DNA of 64,000 nt, taken from positions 1-64,000 of IMG/VR virus record IMGVR_UViG_3300047320_000099; one strand, 5' to 3'. Positions 22,131 to 30,717 of this stretch are shown piece by piece. This stretch comes from a virus. How positions within the stretch are numbered: position 1 is the stretch's first letter; every line of letters begins with the position of its first letter. The notes under the pieces were generated by a model. It was not told the origin of the DNA. It saw only the letters and a program-made list of their open reading frames with translations, and made no database searches. Position numbers and translations under genes: made by a program.

Positions 22131-22143
22131 CAACAACAGACCT

Positions 22144-22332
22144 ATGAACAAATACAAACTAGCCGCATTTATCCGGTTTGAGACGGACAAGCCAATCGAG
22201 CATCACGATCAGAACACCATCGAGAATGGCGCTACGGACAAACTAATGATCGAGCTTGAGGGCTTTCTGAAGAAGCGTGGGATCACAACCAAGATTCTTT
22301 CAGACTATGGAGACTTGGAGGAAACAGACTGA
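22144..22332 (+). CDS. Hypothetical protein, 62 aa
   Basis: The start follows ACAGACCT. The strand-helix order (KYKLAAFIRFETDKPI, then LMIELEGFLKKRG) suggests a small alpha/beta fold. ATGA-coupled. Confidence 0.65.
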   Translation: MNKYKLAAFIRFETDKPIEHHDQNTIENGATDKLMIELEGFLKKRGITTKILSDYGDLEETD

Positions 22333-22469
22333 TGAACATCCAAACATCCACAGCCAAAGTCTACCACGGCGGCAATAGGCGCTGGCTTACCAAGAAGGCA
22401 GCAGAGAAAGCCGAGGCCCTTATGTATCTCATACTGGACCATATCCAGAAACCCCAAGCAGACCTATGA
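22332..22469 (+). CDS. Small protein, 45 aa
   Basis: Start and stop are both in one-base or ATGA overlaps with neighbours, good evidence for a real gene. VYHGGNRRWLTKKAAEKAEA resembles small basic DNA-associated peptides of phages. Function unknown. Confidence 0.6.
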   Translation: MNIQTSTAKVYHGGNRRWLTKKAAEKAEALMYLILDHIQKPQADL

Positions 22470-22708
22470 AAACCGACCCTGAAAACTATCCCCGATACGT
22501 CCGCCTCGGGAAAAATGGCCCAGCCTTAAAGGGCGGAAGATCCAGCTACTACCGGGATGCCGGTGAATGGAGCATTACCCCTACTTTTAAGAACGGAAGG
22601 CTTGAGGTGGGCGAAAAACAAATCTCTGAAATGGCCCATGCTATCGGAATGGAATTAATCCCCTGCTCTGAAGAGGAGTGGAAAGAAAGCAACCTCGGCT
22701 ACGTTTAA
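22466..22708 (+). CDS. Hypothetical protein, 80 aa
   Basis: CAGACCT precedes the ATGA-overlapping start. Glycine- and lysine-rich first half, helical end. Function unknown. Confidence 0.65.
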   Translation: MKTDPENYPRYVRLGKNGPALKGGRSSYYRDAGEWSITPTFKNGRLEVGEKQISEMAHAIGMELIPCSEEEWKESNLGYV

Positions 22709-22711
22709 TCC

Positions 22712-22921
22712 ATGAGACTCTCCACCTTCAAAACCATAATCTCCACCATGAACGAGCGCCTCGAACACGGCTGCGGAACCCATGGCTGTCAGATTAAACA
22801 ACCAGGAGGCCAAGCCGTAAACATCCAATGCCGCTGCACCATCCGAGACTTCTCCAAAGACCTCTGGTGGGTTCTGGAGCAGATGGACGGCAAAACCCAA
22901 TGGGAGAAGGAAGACCAATGA
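22712..22921 (+). CDS. Hypothetical protein, 69 aa
   Basis: Four cysteines (GCGTHGC and CRCT) could bind a metal. ATGA-coupled to the next gene. Function unknown. Confidence 0.6.
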   Translation: MRLSTFKTIISTMNERLEHGCGTHGCQIKQPGGQAVNIQCRCTIRDFSKDLWWVLEQMDGKTQWEKEDQ

Positions 22922-23127
22922 AGCACGGCGATATCGCAGTGGGAAAGACCTACATAGGCAAGTCATGGAAGGGTGGAAGCCGAAAGGTTCTCAAAATCAT
23001 TCATGACGAGGAATTCAAGGTTACCATCGTCATTTGCACGGGTGATTGGGGCTATGACAAAAATGAGATCTACTCCCTGAGTGGCTTCGCTTCTTGGGCC
23101 AGAGAAGAATGTGAGGAAGAAGAATGA
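22918..23127 (+). CDS. Hypothetical protein, 69 aa
   Basis: Beta-rich start (GDIAVGKTYIGKSWKGGSRK) with an acidic end. A small SH3-like barrel is possible. ATGA-coupled. Confidence 0.6.
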   Translation: MKHGDIAVGKTYIGKSWKGGSRKVLKIIHDEEFKVTIVICTGDWGYDKNEIYSLSGFASWAREECEEEE

Positions 23128-23471
23128 AAACCATGGGCTCCATCACCAATGAACTGATCCAGCAGCGCTACAAATACCGCGAGGAGATGCTCAAGATCGC
23201 CATCCTCCGCGCTTGGATCATAGAAGACTGGCCCCGCGATAGGCTCTTCTGGACCGCCCTGCACGACATCAAGGACGATTCATGCATCGATGTCCGCGAA
23301 GAACTGGCAGCTCACGGCTATATCTGCCGCTACAAATCCATGGAGTGCCTACTCTGGCGCGGGAAGCACATCCTGACATGGGATGATTCCACCTTCACCG
23401 CCTACGATGATCCTCAATTCAAACTGCCTGAGCCAAACCTGATCTACCCCGTGGATAACTGGAGCATATGA
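23124..23471 (+). CDS. Hypothetical protein, 115 aa
   Basis: Mixed alpha/beta, tryptophan-rich (LRAWIIEDWPRDRLFWTAL). ATGA-coupled to the HNH protein. Function unknown. Confidence 0.65.
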   Translation: MKTMGSITNELIQQRYKYREEMLKIAILRAWIIEDWPRDRLFWTALHDIKDDSCIDVREELAAHGYICRYKSMECLLWRGKHILTWDDSTFTAYDDPQFKLPEPNLIYPVDNWSI

Positions 23472-23842
23472 AAACCAAGAAAACCTATGCCGAAATGAAG
23501 GAGAGCGGCGATCTGGACCGCCTCTGGGAGAAACGGAAGAAGAAAGCCCTGGCTATAGGCTTAAAACGCTCTGTGAGCCTCAAGAGGGCCTCTCCGATCA
23601 AAAAGGTGAGTAAGACCATGGCAAGCAAGCTGAAGCTCTACAGTGCCCAGCGTAAGCTTTTCTTGGAAAACCATCCGATCTGTGCCCTGTATGGAACTCC
23701 CGCAGTAGATGTGCACCATATTTTCGGGAGGGGGAAATACCTGCTCGATGAATCAATGTGGCTCGCTGTTTCAAGGGAGGCCCATGATTGGATTCATAGC
23801 CACGCCAACGAGGCCCGCGCCAAGGGCTATCTCAAGTTCTGA
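23468..23842 (+). CDS. HNH nuclease of recombination type, 124 aa
   Basis: A basic N-terminus (KRKKKALAIGLKRSVSLKRA) precedes VDVHHIFGRGKYLLDESMWL and HDWIHSH, the HH...W...H pattern of phage HNH nucleases similar to Ref/NinG-associated enzymes. It lacks the DNA-binding extras of homing endonucleases and sits among replication genes. A role in processing phage DNA is likely. Confidence 0.7.
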   Translation: MKTKKTYAEMKESGDLDRLWEKRKKKALAIGLKRSVSLKRASPIKKVSKTMASKLKLYSAQRKLFLENHPICALYGTPAVDVHHIFGRGKYLLDESMWLAVSREAHDWIHSHANEARAKGYLKF

Positions 23843-23895
23843 AAATAATCGAAATGATCCTTGCAATCCCTTAACTAGAGGTCAAGGATATGGCC

Positions 23896-23910
23896 GTTAA
23901 TCCAATTAAC
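23896..23910 (+). repeat. Dispersed palindrome variant
   Basis: GTTAATCCAATTAAC, followed by CAAAACCAATG, the start of the GroES-like gene. Confidence 0.7.
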
Positions 23911-23918
23911 CAAAACCA

Positions 23919-24227
23919 ATGAAATACCGAGCATTTACCCGTTTAATCGTCCAACTTATCCCAGAAGCCCAAGAGGAGGTATCCCCCGGAGGCATCCATC
24001 TCCCCGAGAGCTTCCACCAACCCCGAAACATCGCCTACGGGAAGGTTCTGGATGGCTTCTTCGCCCGAGAGGGAGAAGTCCCCACGGAGAGGATCGACGG
24101 CAATGGCCTATCTTTCATTGAAAGGGGAGACACCATCGCCTTCAGTAAGGCCGGGGCTATGAACGATGGCAAAGGCATATTTTTCCTGACCGCAGACCAG
24201 GTACTCGCTGTTGTGGAGACTGAGTAA
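23919..24227 (+). CDS. GroES-like co-chaperonin, 102 aa
   Basis: RLIVQLIPEAQEEVSPGGIH and LPESFHQPRNIAYGKVLDGF match the first strands and mobile loop region of chaperonin-10. ERGDTIAFSKAGA and the end FFLTADQVLAVVE match its last strands. Length is close to GroES (about 97). Phage co-chaperonins such as T4 gp31 replace host GroES to fold the capsid protein inside GroEL. The mobile loop hydrophobic triplet is not obvious, so partner specificity may differ. Confidence 0.85.
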   Translation: MKYRAFTRLIVQLIPEAQEEVSPGGIHLPESFHQPRNIAYGKVLDGFFAREGEVPTERIDGNGLSFIERGDTIAFSKAGAMNDGKGIFFLTADQVLAVVETE

Positions 24228-25057
24228 TGGAAATCATAATCCCCTCCTCTACCGGGCACTGGTACGACATTGCTTCGGGAGAAAGCCGCCACATGGTCCC
24301 TTACGCCGATAAAAAGCGGAAGGGCGAGTTTCGAGCGGCAACTATCAAAGATGCAAAGGCCAACGGCGGATGGGCTCCATCGGTAACCTCCATTCTCAAG
24401 ATCATCGACAAGGAGGCGCTTACCATCTGGCAGGTCCAACAGGCCATCCTGTCCGCCTTAACCCTTCCAAGGGAGCAGGGAGAGATCGACGATGCGTTCG
24501 CTAAACGCGTAGTAGACGACATGAAGGCCCAGACGCGGAAGGCTGCGGATAAGGGAACGAAAATCCACAACGCCGCCGAACGCTTTCTTCTAGGGAAGCC
24601 CATCTATCTTGAGCCTGAGCTTAATGATCTGTTCTTCCCTCTAATGAACTGGCTGGAGCAAGAGGTGGAAGAGGTTATTATGGCCGAGGAAGTCCTGATT
24701 CATCGAGATGAACAATATGCAGGGACTGTGGACCTCATAGCGGTCCTCAAATCCTACGGACCCACCATTGTAGACATCAAGACCCAAAACGTCAAAACCA
24801 AGCCCGTCTTTTACCAGGACTGGGGGCTTCAGCTTGAAGCTTACCGCCAAGCCTACCAGCACTCGTTTCCAAAAGCCTCCCCTGTTGGCCTTATGAGCCT
24901 CGTGGTGGGCTCGGAGGAAGTTCGGGAACCAGAGTGTCACCAATGGCCAGAAGAGGACACAGAGGCCCGCATAGAAGCTTTTGCCGCTGCCCATACCCTC
25001 TGGAGATGGGCCAAGCAATTCCCGAAAATACCAATCGCACCGCTAGAGCAGTTTTAA
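24227..25057 (+). CDS. RecB-like PD-(D/E)XK exonuclease, 276 aa
   Basis: KIHNAAERFLLGKPI, then YAGTVDLIAVL, IVDIKTQ and LQLEAYRQAYQ give the ordered motifs of the RecB/Cas4 nuclease family, with catalytic D, D-x-K and the conserved Q-x3-Y. It overlaps the GroES-like stop by one base and is followed by an SSB-like gene. Probably a 5'-3' exonuclease acting in phage recombination. Confidence 0.85.
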   Translation: MEIIIPSSTGHWYDIASGESRHMVPYADKKRKGEFRAATIKDAKANGGWAPSVTSILKIIDKEALTIWQVQQAILSALTLPREQGEIDDAFAKRVVDDMKAQTRKAADKGTKIHNAAERFLLGKPIYLEPELNDLFFPLMNWLEQEVEEVIMAEEVLIHRDEQYAGTVDLIAVLKSYGPTIVDIKTQNVKTKPVFYQDWGLQLEAYRQAYQHSFPKASPVGLMSLVVGSEEVREPECHQWPEEDTEARIEAFAAAHTLWRWAKQFPKIPIAPLEQF

Positions 25058-25070
25058 CCAAGGAGAAATC

Positions 25071-25871
25071 ATGAGCCGCAGCCAGCCAACCCAAACAACC
25101 CAGAACCCCGCAACCCGATGGATCACATGGTCCGGTTCCCGAGGGGTCTTGGAATTCTACAACAAAGATAAGAAAGAGAACGTCGAGATCGGAGATAAAT
25201 TCTCCTTCCTGCTTCTGGATACCCTCGCCTCCATCCGGGGCTGGCATGAGTTCTCGGAATCCGCCATCTATTCCAACGAGGTACGGGATACCCGCGCCGA
25301 GCGTCTAGTGGTCCGCGCTTTCAAGGGAGGAATCCTTGCCGAAGGATTCTACTCAGATATCAAAGACCGGATTGTAGCGGCCGGAGGAGGCTACAACTCC
25401 AATCTCTACATCGCCTATCGAGAGGCGGGAGAGATGAAGATCGGGGCTCTGGTGCTGAAAGGATCGGCGCTCTCGGCTTGGATGGAATTCTCCAAGGCCA
25501 ACCGCAAAGCCCTAAATGAGGGAGGGGTCCAGATCAACGGCTCCACGGATGGAAAGAAGGGGAGCGTAAAGTTTAAGACCCCCAACTTCCTGCCTCTGAC
25601 CGCTACCGAGGAAACCAACGACGCGGCCTGTAAGTTGGACTCGGAAATCCTCCAGCCCTACCTGAAAGCCTATCTGGCCAAGAATAAGACCGAACAGGTC
25701 AAGGATGAACCCGAGATGGAAGATCCCGAAGTCGAAGCCCGCAGGGCTCAAGCGGCAGAGTGGGAAGCAGCCCAGGAGGAAGACCGCCGCCAGCGGGCCG
25801 GGGGAGATACCAGGCTTCAGGAGCTGGCTCAGCGGGAGCCTCACATCGACGACTCGGATATACCCTTCTGA
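25071..25871 (+). CDS. Single-stranded-DNA-binding-like protein, 266 aa
   Basis: The C-terminus DDSDIPF is the acidic tip by which SSB proteins contact partner enzymes. The body is beta-rich up to about residue 190 and then an acidic, disordered linker. The ribosome site AAGGAG is well placed (25062-25067). Position between exonuclease and helicase genes supports the role. The body does not look like standard bacterial SSB. Confidence 0.7.
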   Translation: MSRSQPTQTTQNPATRWITWSGSRGVLEFYNKDKKENVEIGDKFSFLLLDTLASIRGWHEFSESAIYSNEVRDTRAERLVVRAFKGGILAEGFYSDIKDRIVAAGGGYNSNLYIAYREAGEMKIGALVLKGSALSAWMEFSKANRKALNEGGVQINGSTDGKKGSVKFKTPNFLPLTATEETNDAACKLDSEILQPYLKAYLAKNKTEQVKDEPEMEDPEVEARRAQAAEWEAAQEEDRRQRAGGDTRLQELAQREPHIDDSDIPF

Positions 25872-25956
25872 TACAACGACTTATGACTCTCGCGGCACCC
25901 TAGGGGAATAGGGAGGGTGCACGCGTCCATTATTACCATTAACGAAAGACAGACCA

Positions 25957-26283
25957 ATGAAAGTAATCGGAATTATCGTATCGACCGCCATCGTGGGTGT
26001 AATCGGAGCCTACTTGCACGCCTATCTCATCACCAAGATGTATGCGTGGTTTATCTGCACGGCCTATGGTGTGCCCCCTATCGGTATGGCTCATGCTTAT
26101 GGTATCGGGGCGCTCCTGATTTATCTAACCCATCAAGACATTTCAGAACTAAAAGAGGATAACGATGATGGCTTTGGCCTTTCACTTGCCAAAGCGGCAG
26201 TGAAAATAATCATCCAGTTTCTCATTTTTCTCGGAGTCTCATGGTTCGTATATTCAATGTTCATTAAGGGGGCGGCTCAATGA
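25957..26283 (+). CDS. Multi-pass membrane protein, 108 aa
   Basis: Three hydrophobic spans: VIGIIVSTAIVGVIGAYLHA, MAHAYGIGALLIYLT and IIIQFLIFLGVSWFVYSMFI. The leader CAGACCA precedes the start. Holin is one possibility, but location in the replication region argues for membrane anchoring. Confidence 0.7.
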   Translation: MKVIGIIVSTAIVGVIGAYLHAYLITKMYAWFICTAYGVPPIGMAHAYGIGALLIYLTHQDISELKEDNDDGFGLSLAKAAVKIIIQFLIFLGVSWFVYSMFIKGAAQ

Positions 26284-27746
26284 AAGACCTCTACCTAGAA
26301 CACAAGGCCAAGCCAAGGCCCGCAAAAACAGAGGAGTTCATCTCCCATTGCATCTCCTGTCTGGCCTCTCAGGGCCTCCAGGTGGACCGTGAGCGCGTTC
26401 TGGCGGCTCTGGCTATACTGGATGCCCGCAGACAGCATCCGAGGACCGCTATGAGCCCCTGGCAGATGGCCAATGGGACCATCATGCAGCCTACCCTAGA
26501 GCAAGAGCAGGTCTGGAATTCCATCTCTGATCTCTTCGCAGAATCAGAAAAACAGAGAAAGATAGCTATGGGAGAGATCAAACCTCAATCGGAACAGGAG
26601 AAGGAACAGGTCCATCAGGCCCTGGAGACCATCAAGGAGTTTGTAGATCTGGAGCCTGACGAGCATCAGACCAAAGCCAATAAGCTTCTGAGAAAGAACT
26701 TCGACGAACTGGCAGGAGGAGGGTTATCCCTCCGAGAAGGGGTAACTCTCACTGTCCAGGATGCCTTGGAAGCAGCGGGCATAGGCGTCCAGCAGTACAG
26801 CGCAGCCGGGAAGTTCTCCTCCTCCACCTTTCTAAGGTTGGGGGATATCCTGAATGCCGTGGAGAGCCAACACGGGGAGATCTATACCCAGGTGGTGGAA
26901 ACCTCGGGAAAGTCTTTCGGACGCTGCATGCAGGCTCGAATGACCTCCAAATACTACCCAGCCAGAAAGAGAGCGGAATTAGACCCCCAAGCGGTCCTCT
27001 CCGATACCCATTGGACCAATACCTGTGTCAAGACCCTGTCCGATGAGGATAGAGAGTCTTTGATCAAACTGGCAGTCAAACGAAGCTCAACCAAAGAAGC
27101 AGTCAATTGCGACTACATCAAGCAGATGGCCTCGGGGTTGCAGAAGATCCCGGCAGACATGCGGGCCGAGGTGCTGGAGGATATGGACTCCAAGATGGAA
27201 ACCGCCAAGGAGGGACTGAATCTCCTGCGGCATAACATCCAGATTCTGGGAGGGGAGACCGGGGCGCGGAGGCGGTATCTGTATATCTGCTATCCACAAG
27301 AGGCAGAGGGCACGGCCAGAGAGTTGAAGTCCTATCCCGGATGGCAGAAACTCACCAATGACTACAGCCTGAATCTGGCCATGGAGGCCGATCTGGTTAT
27401 CTACCTACCATCCCTGAAGGTCATGGAAGGCCCGGATACCTTCACGGAGATCCTCTTCCAGTACGTCAGCCCTGAAGTGATCGAGGCAGACCCTAAGCAT
27501 CCTCTGGATATAGAGGTCTATGCGGACTATCGGATTGTGGAGGATGGCCAAAACCATCCCGATCATGCAGGCTGGATGCCTACCTTCCATGCCGTAGGCA
27601 CCAAGAACGGAAAGGCTGATGTCTTCCAGATTGTAGGGGCGCAAACCCCCAAGGATGCATTGGAGATGCTACGGAAGCTATTGAAACTCACAGATGGCCG
27701 GGACAAGCTGGGACGGCTTTACCAAATTAAATCAGATCCAGAATGA
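26280..27746 (+). CDS. Large hypothetical protein of the replication region, 488 aa
   Basis: ATGA-coupled to the membrane protein. The N-terminal 170 residues are helical. The C-terminal part is alpha/beta (RRYLYICYPQEAEGTARELK, DLVIYLPSLKVMEG). No nucleotide-binding or nuclease motif was found. Its size and place next to SSB and helicase genes suggest DNA metabolism, unassigned. Confidence 0.75.
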   Translation: MKDLYLEHKAKPRPAKTEEFISHCISCLASQGLQVDRERVLAALAILDARRQHPRTAMSPWQMANGTIMQPTLEQEQVWNSISDLFAESEKQRKIAMGEIKPQSEQEKEQVHQALETIKEFVDLEPDEHQTKANKLLRKNFDELAGGGLSLREGVTLTVQDALEAAGIGVQQYSAAGKFSSSTFLRLGDILNAVESQHGEIYTQVVETSGKSFGRCMQARMTSKYYPARKRAELDPQAVLSDTHWTNTCVKTLSDEDRESLIKLAVKRSSTKEAVNCDYIKQMASGLQKIPADMRAEVLEDMDSKMETAKEGLNLLRHNIQILGGETGARRRYLYICYPQEAEGTARELKSYPGWQKLTNDYSLNLAMEADLVIYLPSLKVMEGPDTFTEILFQYVSPEVIEADPKHPLDIEVYADYRIVEDGQNHPDHAGWMPTFHAVGTKNGKADVFQIVGAQTPKDALEMLRKLLKLTDGRDKLGRLYQIKSDPE

Positions 27747-27952
27747 AACAAAAACCACTACAGCAATCCGATCTGGAGATGTGGATGAACGAGAGTTTCC
27801 AGATGTATGCCTGCAATACGGGCGTAGATCGAAAGAGCCTCAAACTCGCCATCAACCACTTCGGCGTAGCCCGTGTCACCTTGGGGGCCGAGATCCTTTA
27901 CGAGGGCAAGAATGTCACCGCAGCCATTGCAATCTACAACGAGAACATATGA
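27743..27952 (+). CDS. Hypothetical protein, 69 aa
   Basis: ATGA-coupled. An alpha/beta fold with LAINHFGVARVTLGAEILYE. Function unknown. Confidence 0.6.
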   Translation: MKQKPLQQSDLEMWMNESFQMYACNTGVDRKSLKLAINHFGVARVTLGAEILYEGKNVTAAIAIYNENI

Positions 27953-28116
27953 CCGCTAACGAGACTGATTTTCTACGTGAACTACGGAAGCTCTTCAAAT
28001 CCTATGGAGTGAAGTTCGTTACATCTGACTATGACGAGGGTGTATGCATTCAGGGAGAAGAAATCTTCCTCTATATTGAAATGGTCCAAGAAGAACTGAA
28101 ACATCCTGCCGAATGA
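27949..28116 (+). CDS. Small protein, 55 aa
   Basis: Start fixed by ATGA overlap. A short helix-strand order (LRKLFKSYGVKFVTSDYDEG) is visible. Function unknown. Confidence 0.6.
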   Translation: MTANETDFLRELRKLFKSYGVKFVTSDYDEGVCIQGEEIFLYIEMVQEELKHPAE

Positions 28117-28571
28117 CTGACTCAATTTCTGATCTAATTCTGAATGAATTTCCACGAAAGGAAGCCCGAGGGCCGGGACGCAAGGCGGTCCTCAAGGCCC
28201 TCAAGCTGACCATGAAGGAAGACGGAACCTGCCTCCTGGAGGCCGTGGAAGCTCTTCTGAGGGCCACTGTAGCCTTCCGCAAGCATCGGGAGTACATGGA
28301 GACCTCCGGCAAGTCCGAGGCTAAATTTACACCAATGCCTGCCACGTGGTTCAATCAAGAACGTTGGAGGGATTTTGAGGCATGGGAGATGCCCCCTGTA
28401 GAGAAACAGGACAAGCTTACCCAAGAATGGGCAGAAGCCAACTGGGGGCCGATCCAAGAGGCTTACGGGATCAAATTTGGCGATCTACGCTACTTCTGTA
28501 CCGACTGGACCAAAACCCTCGACAACCTCCCGGCTGCGGTCCGCAGCGACCTAAAAGCATTAATGCAATAA
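28113..28571 (+). CDS. Replication-associated protein with WFNQERW motif, 152 aa
   Basis: FTPMPATWFNQERWRDFEAW closely resembles the C-terminal end of the 20403 protein and of phage helicase-loader or replisome-organiser proteins. The N-terminal half is helical and basic. It lies 1.2 kb before the helicase gene, so helicase loading is a reasonable guess. No Walker motif is present. Confidence 0.55.
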   Translation: MTDSISDLILNEFPRKEARGPGRKAVLKALKLTMKEDGTCLLEAVEALLRATVAFRKHREYMETSGKSEAKFTPMPATWFNQERWRDFEAWEMPPVEKQDKLTQEWAEANWGPIQEAYGIKFGDLRYFCTDWTKTLDNLPAAVRSDLKALMQ

Positions 28572-28586
28572 CGAAAGGAACAGACC

Positions 28587-28922
28587 GTGACCGAAGAACA
28601 GCTAATCCTTAATGAAAAGATCGCCAGGCTCAAGGGCTGGCGGCAAGACCTGGATACGTCAAGCTATTGGGTAGACCCCGAGGGTGTGTGGGATTTTCCG
28701 GGAATTCCAGATTGGTGTAATGATAAAAACCTCATGCACAGAGAGAAAGAATCTTTGACGGACAGCCAGTTCCAAATCTTCGAAATAGCCCTGAAATTCG
28801 TGATGCATCGCTCCCTGTTTGTTCAGGGACGGCTTCTTCTTGGTATTAATCTCCATATGGCTACCGCCATGGAAGAGGCGCAAGCATTGGTTCTTACACT
28901 GGAGGGAACCGTAAGGCCATGA
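28587..28922 (+). CDS. Hypothetical protein, 111 aa (GTG start)
   Basis: The GTG start follows CGAAAGGAACAGACC, shared with 4726. Tryptophan-rich first half and helical second half. Function unknown. Confidence 0.7.
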   Translation: MTEEQLILNEKIARLKGWRQDLDTSSYWVDPEGVWDFPGIPDWCNDKNLMHREKESLTDSQFQIFEIALKFVMHRSLFVQGRLLLGINLHMATAMEEAQALVLTLEGTVRP

Positions 28923-29083
28923 ATCCACTAACCGTCGCTATTGTTTATCTCCCCTGCATAGCCTCTGTAATTGGAGGAGCCTACTGCGCCGTAAACCATG
29001 TGGACGGCTGGGGTTGGTTCCTGTTCGTTGCCGTCCTTTTGGGCGGCGTTTCGTGGAAATCTGAAAGGAAGGAATCAGAGTGA
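28919..29083 (+). CDS. Small two-pass membrane protein, 54 aa
   Basis: Spans TVAIVYLPCIASVIGGAYCA and WGWFLFVAVLLGGVSW. The start is in an ATGA overlap and the end in a GTGA overlap. Function unknown. Confidence 0.6.
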   Translation: MNPLTVAIVYLPCIASVIGGAYCAVNHVDGWGWFLFVAVLLGGVSWKSERKESE

Positions 29084-29346
29084 CCGAAGCATTCATCAAT
29101 GTATTCGCAGGGGCCATTATAGGGGCAACGCCATTTGCTATTCTTTGGGGATTTGCCAGCCGCCGAGCGGAGGACTGGAAAGATCTGGCCTATCGGATGG
29201 ACAAAGAGTGCGAGAGAGCCCAGAGAAGTAGCCAGGAACTCCTCCATGCCTTCGATAGGATGAAGGGACTATATATGGAGCTACGCTTTCGCCATCTAGA
29301 GGAAGAGGCGGACCAAAGGGATGATTGGTGGAAGCACACTTCATGA
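29080..29346 (+). CDS. Membrane-anchored helical protein, 88 aa (GTG start)
   Basis: N-terminal hydrophobic segment (FINVFAGAIIGATPFAILWG) and a charged coiled-coil-like tail. It precedes the helicase gene with an ATGA overlap. Function unknown. Confidence 0.6.
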   Translation: MTEAFINVFAGAIIGATPFAILWGFASRRAEDWKDLAYRMDKECERAQRSSQELLHAFDRMKGLYMELRFRHLEEEADQRDDWWKHTS

Positions 29347-30665
29347 GCATCCCCGAATCCCTCGATACCGAAAGAAGCTTTCTCTGTGCGCTCTTCCGTG
29401 CTTCAAAACTCGTCGATACCTTCAAGGATCGACTCAAGTCCGAGATATTCTATTTCTCCCCGCACAAAACGATCCTGGAGGCTATTGTAGGGCTCCATAA
29501 CTCAGGAAAGGCCACGGACTGGGTAACGGTCTCTGCAGAGCTACAGAAGGCTCGTATGCTCGATTCCATCGGCGGCTTTGCCTACCTCACGGGGTTGGTG
29601 GAATGCTTCCCCACGGCCTCCTATGCCCCCCAACATCTAGAGATCCTGATAGAACTGGCCCATAAGCGGAAACTGATAGGAGCCGCGAATGATTTAGTAG
29701 AGGCCGTTAATGGAACTAACGAGGAATTACAGGAAGCCTGCAAACAAACCATCGAAACCATCAAGGATTGGAAGGAAAAGGTTGTCACGGGACCGGACGA
29801 TCCCACCGATACCAAGGGATGGCACGATTTACTGGATTTACTGGAAGCCAGATACGACAAAACCCTCAAAGGAGAGTTGGAGGGAGTGCCTACGGGCCTC
29901 CACTGGATCAATCAACTTTCCCAAGGATTTCTCAGAGAGACCTTCTACTATATCTGCGGCCTCCCGTCAGAAGGAAAGAGCGCTTTGCTTTCCCAGATGG
30001 CCATTGCCGCCGCTAGAACCCTGAGAGCAGACGGCAAGTACCATAAGGTTCTGATCTTCTCCTTGGAGATGTCGGAGATCAAACTCAGGGAGCGGATGCT
30101 TTCCCAAGACCGAGCCATATCCTCGGGGGCCCTCAAGGCTGGCCTGTACTCTGAAATGGACTTCCAGCGATTCACCGATACCATCAGCCATCTTCGTCAG
30201 CAGATATTCATCTACGCCCGAAGAATGACGGTTTCCGATATCCGAGCTGCTATTAAACGAGGTCTGGCCAAGCACCCAGACATCGATTGGATCGGGGTGG
30301 ATTACCTCCAAAGGATAACCCCTGAAGCAAGGCGCAAGAACGCCAGCAGGGAACAGGAGGTAGCCCAAGTTTCCGAGGATTTAAATGCCCTCAAGATCGA
30401 ATTTGGCATCCCCATCGTATGCTGTGCGGCTCTGAATTCAGATCAGGAGAAGCGCAAAGGAGGTAGGCCGTCCCTGATGGACTTCCGAGATAGCAAGTCT
30501 GCCGCCTATGATGCTGATTTCGTTTTAGGGCTCCAAGCGGAGCCAAATGGTCCCGATCTAACCCGTGAGGTGATGTTCCATATCCTCAAGAACCGGGATG
30601 GAGGACTGGATGAGAAGAAGTATCAGTTCAGTAAGCGTTTTCTTCTCTTTCAGGAGCCAGAATAA
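29343..30665 (+). CDS. Replicative DnaB-family helicase, 440 aa
   Basis: The N-terminal helical domain (PESLDTERSFLCALFRA) matches DnaB. Walker A is GLPSEGKSALL near residue 205, Walker B is IGVDYLQ near residue 318, and the region NSDQEKRKGGRPSLMDFRDS matches DnaB motif H4. The length is usual for the family. It unwinds DNA ahead of a polymerase. No primase was seen in the window, so host or external primase is needed. ATG 29343 is set by ATGA overlap. Confidence 0.93.
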   Translation: MSIPESLDTERSFLCALFRASKLVDTFKDRLKSEIFYFSPHKTILEAIVGLHNSGKATDWVTVSAELQKARMLDSIGGFAYLTGLVECFPTASYAPQHLEILIELAHKRKLIGAANDLVEAVNGTNEELQEACKQTIETIKDWKEKVVTGPDDPTDTKGWHDLLDLLEARYDKTLKGELEGVPTGLHWINQLSQGFLRETFYYICGLPSEGKSALLSQMAIAAARTLRADGKYHKVLIFSLEMSEIKLRERMLSQDRAISSGALKAGLYSEMDFQRFTDTISHLRQQIFIYARRMTVSDIRAAIKRGLAKHPDIDWIGVDYLQRITPEARRKNASREQEVAQVSEDLNALKIEFGIPIVCCAALNSDQEKRKGGRPSLMDFRDSKSAAYDADFVLGLQAEPNGPDLTREVMFHILKNRDGGLDEKKYQFSKRFLLFQEPE

Positions 30666-30717
30666 CCTTGCAACTGGCACTGACCCCTAGTTAAGTAATT
30701 TCAAATACAGACCAATT

